64,000 nucleotides of DNA, taken from NCBI GenBank assembly GCA_037102815.1, contig BTPP01000002.1:4340001-4404000 (forward strand). The letters are read 5' to 3'. Shown here one piece after another: positions 55,501 to 64,000 of the stretch. Each line of letters starts with the position of its first letter. Within the stretch, counting starts at the first letter, position 1. The DNA is from Neurospora intermedia (taxonomy: Eukaryota; Ascomycota; Sordariomycetes; Sordariales; Sordariaceae). The position numbers were made by a program, and so were the translations under genes. The notes beneath the pieces were generated by a model, which was not told where the DNA came from, did no database searches, and saw only the letters and a list, made by a program, of their open reading frames with translations.

Positions 55501-57143
55501 CAACCTGCTGTTCATTCTGCCACTAAAGATTTTGGGGGATGCATCGACGTTTGGTTCCTCTGTGTCGCTTAGGATTGGGGCCAAAGATAACGTATAGCAT
55601 AGTGGAAACTGAGATAGAAAGAGCGTCTCATATATGCTTGCATAACAATGTTGCCATTACCAATCCGTTGGCCAAGAGGGACGTGACTACAACCGACTTG
55701 GCTAGAAACATCTTGTACCAGCACTGGATTGTACACACGAATAATAAATCCAAATATTGCACCCTAAGCAGCGGCCGTCACGAAAACGTTCTACTTGTAA
55801 GTACCGTAGTTGTGCAACTGCCTCAAGTGGTACGTAGGGGTACAATCTGGAAGTTACAGCTGTCTTATCGATAAGACTGTCGCTTGGCGCAATGAGTGGA
55901 AACGATGAATTCGAGGATCAGAGCGTCTGTCATTTGGCGAGCATCATCCGTCAGGGGCATGATGCTTCGCTGACAGCACGTGATGGTCAGCCTCGCTGTG
56001 GCTCACCAATGAAAATCTGTGGGGTGCGTTCTTCAGTTCCTCTCGCTGTGTGGAGATTTGAGGCTACCCGACCCAGCTTCGAAGGCAACGAAAGACGCGA
56101 CGCAGCAGGGAAGCGGCATCTGAAAACATCCGAACAGCACACTGGAGCAGCGGCCGAAGGAGCCACATTCGCGCTGTGAGGGGAAGGTGGAAGGCTTGCC
56201 GACCCTGCCCGCTCTGCTCGCCCAATCCACTTCATGCATCATTTCAGTTGCCGGTGCCGCGTTCCACTTCACAGTTCCAATCGCATCGTCTCCACGGCAG
56301 GCCTGGTAGCTGCTCGTTGCTTGTTGCTGTTCTACCCTTCAACCCGCTGCTTCTATCTCCTCCAGTCTCCAGCTTGTTCATGATCTTGACAGACGAGGCT
56401 GTTGTTCTTTCTCCTGGCACCCGGATTAGAGGTACCCTATCGTGACGCCCTGCCGGATCTTTTTTTCATTCAAAGCGCGCCTTCTACTCCTTGTAGCGGG
56501 CTGCCCTTTCGTTAATTAATCCCGTTACCTCTCTTACGTGAGTTTCGCCTGGTCCCCAAGTCGCTGATCTTTCAGATCGCATTTTACTACCTACCTACTA
56601 CTTCTCTACCTACCTATGCACCATCTGCACCAATTCGTGCTCCCTCTTTCCCACCATCGATATCACTCGCGAGTCTCCCTTTCCGCCTTTCCCGGCCAAG
56701 ATAGCGACAGCGAGGTACATCATCATCGCTACTCAAGCTAGCGGTGGTACATCAACCCCTCCCAGCCGCCTAGTCACACCAACCAGTTCTCTCTGCCTCG
56801 AGCTCAAACCAGGACTCGCTTTTACATTCCATTCTTTTCCAACCACCCGCCACGACAGTGACAACGCCAAACCGCCGTTGCTCTATTCTCGCGAGCTACG
56901 TGCTTGGCTTCACGTCTTCATACACTGCATATTATTCCACTCCGTCATCTCGTTACCCACCCGATTATCCGATCTGCGGCGCCGTAGCCCAACCGCCTCA
57001 CATCTCTCTCAGCTTGGAGCTTACTTTGTCCTCCTTTTAGTTCTCGGCCGGACCCTTGCCCCTCCGACACCGTCGCACGGAATCGCATGTGCCCGATCCT
57101 CGAATCTGCTCGCGTCGTTCATTCTTGATACCAAAGTCAAACC
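52501..57143. other. 4.6-kb gene-poor interval upstream of RHO2 and NST1
   Basis: The two flanking genes diverge. It contains the RHO2 leader with a 14-nt A run near 52951-52964, short frames on both strands (53672-54292 plus overlaps 53620-54165 minus) that have no family, and an NST1 leader that is CT-rich with TACCTACC repeats at 56590-56615. A 5'-UTR intron is possible at the GTGAGT at about 56538. No mobile element, tRNA or other gene seen. Confidence 0.55.
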
Positions 57144-60100
57144 ATGAAGGGCAACAGTCGTCACCCTTCGGTGCCACCGCCGCCCTTGGCCCCGCAGTCG
57201 CCCACCTCCAAGGCCACGGCAAAATACACAAACAAAGATGGGTCCAAGTTCATCACGGTTCCCAAGGGGTCAACCCCAGCCGACTCGGCCCAGCTGTCCC
57301 CGACGATCACCACCGCTGCGAATGCTGCTCCCGGTCCACAATCGGCATCTACCTCGCATACACAAGGCCATGGGTTAGGTCAGGCGGAGGGACAGGTGCA
57401 ACCTGTCAATAAGAAAAAAGCAAAGCGGCGTCAAAAGGCTGCGGCAAAGGCGGCTGCCACGCAAGGCATAGCTAACCCAGCACCCTCGAATGGCTTTCCG
57501 AGCCCTTCTCCGTCGCACGCGCAGCAATCTACAGAGGCCGATCACGACGACAGCCACGATGAGCATCTGGAAGAGTTCAATAATCGCAGAGATTCGCGAG
57601 CATCGAATATCCACGAGAATGGCTTTGCGCAAGGGGCGACTACAAGTTCTAAAAAGTCCAAGAAAAAGAAGAAAAAGAGCCATGCTGGTCAAAATGCGGC
57701 TGAACTGCCAAACAGTCCTCAGCATGACACCTATGTCCCTGCGCCCCAATTGTCCCAACATCCGCGCCCGGGGATTTCAAAGGAAAAGATTTGGAACACC
57801 AGCTCTCAGGAGGAAAGGGAGCGGATCAAAGAATTCTGGCTGGGTTTGAGCGAGACAGAACGCAAGGAGCTGGTTAGGGTTGAGAAGGATGCTGTGCTCA
57901 AGAAGATGAAGGAGCAGCAGAAGCACACATGCAGTTGCACTGTGTGTGGGAGGAAGCGGACGGCCATCGAAGAGGAGCTGGAGGGCCTTTACGATGCTTA
58001 CTACGAGGAATTGGAACAGTACGCAAACCATCCCAATCAGGGCGAAGCGCCTCCGATGTTGGGGCGACGCCCCTCGTTCGGCTCCATGACAGGTATGCGC
58101 CCGCGTGGCCTCCCGACAAGCTATTCAAGTCACCATCAGCCCTCACATGCGCAAATCGTCGACCATGGTGCCGAAGAAGATGACGAGGAGGAAGAGGTTG
58201 AGGAAGAGTACAGCGAGGATGAGCAGGACGAGGATGACTTTAGTGATGATGAGCCTTCAGAAGAACTGCACCGATCCGACTACCCGGCAGACTTTTTTAA
58301 TTTCGGAAATAGCCTGACTGTGCAGGGTAGGGACAGATTCCCCATTCTTCCGTCTTTTCTACAGAGTATTCCCTCTCCGGGAACTAGCAATAACGCTTAT
58401 GGCTCATCTTCTTTAGGCGGGATCCTAACCGTTGCCGACGACCTGCTGAAGAATGACGGCAAAAAGTTCATCGAAATGATGGAGCAACTCGCCGAGCGAC
58501 GCATGGCTCGCGAGGAGGATGCGAGGGACCAGTTCGGTAGCCCCTTTTCTCACTCCACCGGCGACCGCAATGCCCACTATCACCCCCCGGCCGATGATGA
58601 GGTAGACGACGAAGAATACGACGAGGATTACGATGATGACGAGGAGGAAGAGTACGACAGTCAAGATGAAGAGGTATGGGTTCTACGTGTTGCACCGTTT
58701 GGGGGAGTGTTGAGACATTAATCTGTTATCTAGGAAACCATGACCGAGGAGCAGCGTATGGAAGAAGGCCGCCGGATGTTTCAGATTTTTGCCGCCAGGA
58801 TGTTCGAGCAGCGGGTACTTACTGCGTACCGTGAAAAGGTGGCTAGGGAACGGCAAAACATGCTGCTCGAGGAACTAGCCGACGAGAAAAGACGAAGCGA
58901 AGAACGCCTGGTCAAAAAGCAGAAGGAAGCCCAAAAGAAGAAGGAACGGCAGGCGAGGAAAAAAGAGCTTCAGGCTGAAGAGAAGGCACGCCGTGAAGAG
59001 GAAAAGATGGCTGAGGAGAAAGCGAAGAAGGCCGAGGAGGACCGGCAAAAAGAACAGAGAAGGCAAAGAGAAGAGGAAAAGAGGAAACAGAAAGAGGCTC
59101 AAAAGAAGGCGGAGGAAGAGGAACGAAGGCGTAAGGAAGCTGAACGCCAACGACGCAATCATGAGCGGGAGGAGAACGAGCGCAAAGCGCGAGAGCTTAA
59201 GGAGCGGGAGAAGAAAGCACGCGAAGAAGCGCGTCTTAAAGAGAAGGAGGCCCGTGAACAAAAGGAACGTGAGGCAAAGGAACAAAAAGAGCTTAAGGAG
59301 CGCGAGAAGAGGGAAAGGGAGGCCAAAGCCAAGGCGGAGATGGAGGCCGCGAAGGCGGTCAAGGATAAGTCAAAGCAGGAAGACCGAGCAGCGCAGAAGG
59401 CTGCGGCTCTCGCAACCACCGCGCCTGTGCCCATCACTCTGCCCAAGAGGCCTGCTCAGCCGATCCAGACTTCTGTGCCGGCTGCAGTACCAGCCTTACC
59501 GCAACAACCTGCAGCATATGCCTCGCCTGTCATTCCCGTCGCCACCCCGGCGTTTCCAAAGGTGCCAGCCCCCGCTCAGAGTCGTCAAATACATCAGCAA
59601 GAGAGTGTCACAACTTCTTCAGGACCAACATCTCAGCCGGGATCAGCCGCTAGCCAAAATCCTTCTCCGCACACATTAACACCAATACTCACAAGTCCTG
59701 GTCCCATGAAACCACTCAGCAAGTCCGGGGTTGCTGTGAGCGGGACACAAAGCAGTGGGGTACATTTACCGTCCCCCGCCCCTTCAACGACCGTCAACGC
59801 GGGCTCCAAACCACTTCAATCCCAGGCAAATCCCTTTGGCGGCCCCTCGATGAACATGCCATTCCAGCCAACTCCTCAGCCCCCGCCTGGTTTCAGCAAC
59901 CACATGCAACCCCAATATCCTCCTTTCTACAACCCTGCCAACAGCTATAACAGAGTGGCACCGGGGATGATGGCGGCGCCACCGGGTTTTTCTGCGCCAT
60001 TAGGCGGGCGGGCAATGTCGATGCATTCACCTGGATTCCCCGGGCCCCTGGATTCACCAGTGTCAAGCTTTGCAGGCTTGCCAGCTGGATTGAGCTCACT

Positions 60101-60956
60101 GCTAGGCAAAGATAACGTGCCGTCCCACACTCGTCAGGGTTCCGGTAGCTTCGAAATCGGGCCTGTCGGCTCTTCAAGTCAGCCTATCAGCCGGCCGACG
60201 CCCATAGGAAGACCGGCGAGCGTGGTCCATGGCCAGCGCCGATCACCCGAGTTCTCGACTAACGGAACCGATCAGGCTGAACAAGAAGTACATCTCGGAA
60301 GCAGTGCCCTGCTCGAGCCTGATGACACTCAGCAGGATTTTCCTGCCCGGTCTCATTTTGGTCTGCTTGGAACGTCTGCGCCCGGAGTTCGATCTGCACC
60401 TGGATTCGGCGGGGGACCGTTTGGGATGGAAACCGGTTTTTCACTGCCACACCAGAACAGCCCGTGGAATCCGGTACCTCCACTTCAACACAACCCATTC
60501 GTACCACCACCTCCGGGGTTCCCGTCATCGTCACATCACGGGCCATGGAGCCAGGCGGCACCGCCAGGCATCATGGGGCGAAATCCATCCATCGTGGAGC
60601 GTAGTGCCCCGTGGTCTGTGACACTTCGTAAGTCACTCTGCGCTGTATGCGAGGATCTCGGTGCTGGCGGTAGTTCGAGTTACGATGGGTTCATCCCGTT
60701 GGGGGAAATTATGGCCCATATGAAGCAGTTTACAGTGAACGAGAAAGAAGTCCTTGATATATGCGATACGGAAGGAAACCCATCCAATGGCGGTGGGAGT
60801 TTTATTGTGCGGGACCCATTGTCGCCAAGTGGAAGCCCGCTCATTCGCTATGTTCCGGACGATGACGCTTCACGAGCTCCATACGGCCCTATCAAACATC
60901 CCGGAGATATCGGCAGCCCGATCGTCGGTTCAGGTTCATTTCATGTCGGATCATAG
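57144..60956 (+). CDS. NST1: Stress response protein Nst1
   Basis: Nst1 is linked to salt stress tolerance in yeast, with negative effects on sodium handling, and is a large, mostly disordered cytosolic protein. Two exons (57144-58673 and 58734-60956; intron 60 nt, GTATGG, TAG acceptor) give 1250 residues. Early Lys-rich stretches ([29 protein letters not shown]) are followed by a recognisable module ([19 protein letters not shown]) and [18 protein letters not shown], a likely Zn-type Cys pair. An acidic belt ([20 protein letters not shown]) comes next. Exon 2 starts [20 protein letters not shown] and holds a 200-residue Arg/Glu/Lys single-helix region. A long Pro/Ser segment follows, then a conserved C-terminal domain ([36 protein letters not shown]) ending near [15 protein letters not shown] long open frame in phase follows the TAG; see the next entry. 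Confidence 0.92.
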
Positions 60957-61670
60957 GAAGATAAAACATCGCATTCGGCCGGGCAAGGAGAGCTACGGCA
61001 GCCGCGCGGGACAACAGGCACTGATCAGAGTGCAATTCGCCAGACATGTTTGCAAAGAACTTGGGATGCGCAAGGGCGAACACAGACGAAGCCGGATGTT
61101 GAAGGAGTGCGAAACCATGTACGGTCTTTGGGGGACAATATAGACCAACGCAGTACAGGCATGACTCTAGGCCCCGATCCAGCACGCCTAAACAACCAGT
61201 CCGATGGTGATCAGTCTTGGCGCCGATTATCGCGTTCAGAATCGGTTACAGGTGCCGGGTTTTCAGCTAGTCCCCAATTTGGCAACAGTAGGGAACCCTC
61301 GTCGCGAACCATTACGCCTGTGGTTCAAGGACAGAACAATCGAAACCAAGTTTTCTTTGGCAGAAATCAGGGCCGCTCGCCGTCTACTACTTCCCAAATC
61401 GCTAGCGGTTGGCAACCACAATCAAGTACAGCTGTGGCTCAAGGTCAGGATAGCCCAGATAGTTTTGCGTTTGGCAGAAATCAGGGCCGATCTTCCTCGG
61501 TATCAACTACGCCTGTGGCGCAGAGACAGGACAATGCAGATGCTTTCCGGTTTGGTAGAACACGTACAGCTGTTGGGCAAGGAAATCCAGGTGATAGTTC
61601 GGTTGGCCGTAGCGCAAGCAATCAGCAAGGCCAACGGAAGGACCCGGAACGAAAAACGTGGGCGTGGTGA
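60957..61670 (+). other. Open frame in phase with NST1, directly after its stop
   Basis: From the codon after the NST1 TAG the same frame stays open for 237 codons. It starts EDKTSHSAGQGELRQPRG and ends RKTWAW. It is Ser/Gln/Arg-rich like the rest of Nst1 and holds an imperfect internal repeat (FFGRNQGRS, FAFGRNQGRS, FRFGRTR) whose DNA copies at 61353 and 61470 are nearly identical. It could be a C-terminal extension reached by splicing around the TAG or by readthrough, a former part of the protein, or a chance frame; other frames here are also open (60754-61143, 61204-61728). I do not see a strong GT-AG pair that removes the stop. Confidence 0.4.
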
Positions 61671-63652
61671 TGAAGACCGATGGGAAGAAGGTTTTGACTT
61701 GGCTGTGTATGGGTACGGGTGTAGGTGAATCAGCCGCGTTATATGGATGGGTAATGAGGATTATGAAGGGCGGCTAGTGTTGGACGGCTTGTAAGCACCA
61801 TGTGCATTCGAAGTAAGCATTATCTCTTATTCGTTGTCGGATTTCCAAGGAGGAAGCGAAGTATTCATCAGACAACAATGATGCGAGGGGAGAACGGACA
61901 TGTTCTTCTTGTCCTCGGTACTGGCTTGTTATTAGAGGAGGAGAACGCCGATGAGGCTCATACCCAATGTTCTCCCGTGGTTGTCGTTTGTTTCTCTTTA
62001 TTTTTTGTTCAGCAGCATATTGAACATGGAAGCGGAATAGTAGCTACTTAGGCAGGCTGTCTACTGTACAATTCAAAGCAAGGAGATATTTGCTGGCGCT
62101 GAAAGGTTGAAACTCGATACACTTCTTCCATGTAGTATGCCAGTGTTCAGGTTGGTGGTGGATGGTCCGGCTCAGCCACTCCTTTGTGATAAAATGATTC
62201 GCTCCCCTTTCCCGTTGTGTCCCCAGTGGCGCTGGCTGATTGGGCAAGGATGGAATAAGTCCAGACTGTTCGTTCGTGGAGCCTTTGATATTCAGAAGTT
62301 TTCGCCGTCCTTGATCACCAAAATCCATCTTTTTGCTCATGCCCTAGGTCATTCTGATCATGAACCCCCGATGATGAATATCAACACTGTGAGCAAGAAT
62401 AGTACTACCTACAGTATGTGTAGTGAATACTGGAAGAAACGGAAAGCTAAAAACGGAGCACAAGGCTAGGCAAAACTGAAGTCAAAAGGGGACCATGTGG
62501 ATTCACGCTGTTCTTTTGATTGGACGACGCATCTGAGACCGTGCAGTGCTCCCCATGTGGGGACCTTCAGCTCGTATGCCAAGCCTCTTTTCAATTTCGC
62601 TGGGAGCAAAGGCGAGAAGGGAGAAAGAGAGGGATCCCTGTCCAAAACCCCAAATCTGGGTCTGGGGCTGGCAGGATTATTACTGTCCTATGTATAGACA
62701 AGCAGCCAAGTATCGTTGCGGTTGCTTCTTTGAGATAGTGCGAGAACCGTACGGGCGGATGGGCGGTAAAGAGCCTTGAGGTTGTCGGATGCGCGAGGAT
62801 GCCATCGTGAAAGTGTGTTTGTTAGTGTTTGAGGCTACTTACAGGGGCTGATTTTACCTGGGGGTTGTGGTCCTGTCAAGCGGTATGTAGTGGGAATATC
62901 GATGCCCACTGGGGAGATCGCTGTCAAGCAATGTTTGGTCGGTTCTTTCGGGGTCTCTGGGTCCCGTCGTCGAGTCGAGAACCGGGAGGCAAGGGGAGGG
63001 GGAAAAAAAAGGAGCGAAAAGGAGGCGGTCGCTCTGGAATTGCAGGGGTTCGTTCGCTCAAACATGTTGGAGCTGACCGGGCTTTTTCCATTTCTCAGAC
63101 ACACGCCGCCGTCTGCTACCATTTCTCTCCTGCTTCCATTCCTGATCCACCAACATCAATACCGTATTCTTTGCGACTCATCTCAGGAGGGGAGAGACGG
63201 CGACAGCTTCACTTTGTTGTGTCGTTGTTGACAGTCTTCAGCATCTACCTAACTCCACTGATCCCTACGACATCCCGTCTGCCTGCAACGTGCCGATCGA
63301 TCCCTGGGCCAACGGGCATCACCCCCCCAAACACCTGCAAAACCTGGGACGACGAACCACCAGTCAGCCCTTCCGATCTCCAAAAACTCGTCAACCTCGC
63401 ACAGCCTACTGGGATCACCAAACCTCGTGTGTTTCGGGCGCACAACCAAGCAATCACCAGATTCATTCAGGAACAGGAAAGCCGACCTGAAGATCCCGCC
63501 TTCAGCTTTCCAGTTGCCAGCTCCACCGCCACTGCTGTTCGAGAGCACTTGGAAGCAATCAAGCTACGGCTCGATCCGACCCGACCGACGACCGCCCGTC
63601 CGCCTGCCAAGTCGAGTAACCAGCTGAGCCTGTGACGGGAACAAGAAGAAAA
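61671..63652. other. Intergenic, 2.0 kb
   Basis: Downstream of NST1 and upstream of the last gene. A 268-codon frame at 62829-63635 lacks an ATG start and a domain and overlaps the leader of the next gene. Contains an A run at 63001-63010. No gene called. Confidence 0.6.
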
Positions 63653-64000
63653 ATGGCGGCAACAACAAAACACTCGTCCCTCGCCGCCTTGGCTTCCCTC
63701 TCCCTCCTTCTCTTCTCTCCGGTTTCTGTCTCGGGACAGCAAGTTCCTGGTCTAGAATGCCTGCACATGCGCAGCCACGAGCTGGCCGTCATGGCCGCCT
63801 GCGGTGATGAGGGCGCTCTCAACCACTACTTCTCCACGTTCCCCACCACCTTGTCGTCTGGCGACCCCGACTATCTCAAGACCCTGACGAAATGCTACAT
63901 CGATTCCGGCTGCAACGAGGACGAGACCCCCGCGCAGATCGCCGCCGCCGCCAAGCGCTGCTCCGGAGGGCCCGCCGCCCACCCCCATCATCAGCTGGGC
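63653..64000 (+). CDS. Secreted Cys-containing protein, 3' end beyond the window
   Basis: The frame starts at an ATG preceded by an A-rich context (GAAGAAAAATGG) and is still open at the window end (116 codons seen). A signal peptide is clear: MAATTKHSSLAALA, then a hydrophobic core SLSLLLFSPVSV and a small-residue cleavage region before GQQVPG. The mature part has LECLHMRSHELAVMAACGDE, KCYIDSGCNEDETPAQIAA and a further Cys in KRCSGGP. Five Cys are visible, spaced like small secreted or membrane-linked fungal proteins that I recall but cannot name. It could continue into a transmembrane or Ser-rich region. No function assigned. Confidence 0.72.
   Translation, partial: MAATTKHSSLAALASLSLLLFSPVSVSGQQVPGLECLHMRSHELAVMAACGDEGALNHYFSTFPTTLSSGDPDYLKTLTKCYIDSGCNEDETPAQIAAAAKRCSGGPAAHPHHQLG

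Noticed and set aside
62829-63635. 268-codon frame upstream of the secreted protein
   Set aside because: No ATG start, mostly overlaps the likely promoter and leader of the next gene, and no domain.

Overview
The window comes from a filamentous ascomycete, most likely Neurospora or a close Sordariaceae relative such as Sordaria. All genes are eukaryotic nuclear genes. Introns are short (about 55-220 nt), with GTAAGT/GTATGT/GTACGT donors and CTAAC/CTGAC branch points. Intergenic spaces are long and AT-richer than the coding DNA, and the proteins match Pezizomycotina versions. From memory only (not checked), N. crassa has mitochondrial Hsp70 (NCU08693), galactokinase (NCU08687) and rho-2 (NCU08683) with nearby locus numbers, which fits this order. 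I found no mobile element, no LTR or virus-like fossil, no CRISPR array, no rRNA and no convincing tRNA.

Layout. 0-13 kb: a Ser/Pro-rich coiled-coil protein (+), a WD40-like DUF2415 protein (-), mitochondrial Hsp70/SSC1 (+) and SRP68 (-). 13-25 kb: a large mitochondrial PPR protein of the Pet309/cya-5 type (+), an FSH serine hydrolase (-), an Arg/Ser-rich protein (-) and a single-pass Cys-rich membrane protein (-). 25-40 kb: the SAC-domain phosphatase FIG4 (+), TTI2 (-), galactokinase (+), a MARCH5-like RING-CH E3 ligase (-) and the TPR co-chaperone SGT2 (+). 40-49 kb: FGAM synthase ADE6 (-), a 3-kb gap, an unrecognised basic protein (+) and mitoribosomal protein mL40 (+). 51-64 kb: the GTPase RHO2 (-), a 4.6-kb gap, the stress protein NST1 (+) with an in-frame reading frame beyond its stop, and a secreted Cys-containing protein (+) cut by the window edge.

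These are mostly conserved single-copy housekeeping genes and do not form a pathway cluster. Several concern mitochondria (SSC1, the PPR protein, mL40, the MARCH5-like ligase) or protein targeting and quality control (SRP68, SGT2, TTI2, Hsp70). I take that as coincidence of neighbourhood, not an operon-like unit.

I resolved exon-intron structures by reading splice sites and checking phase. They give closed reading frames of family-typical length for DUF2415, SSC1, SRP68, TTI2, GAL1, the RING-CH protein, SGT2, ADE6 and RHO2. The most notable structures are a 6-nt microexon in RHO2, a first coding exon of SGT2 that is only the ATG, the NST1 downstream in-frame extension, and expanded coding repeats in the MARCH5-like gene. 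I see no evidence for a wholly new biological system.
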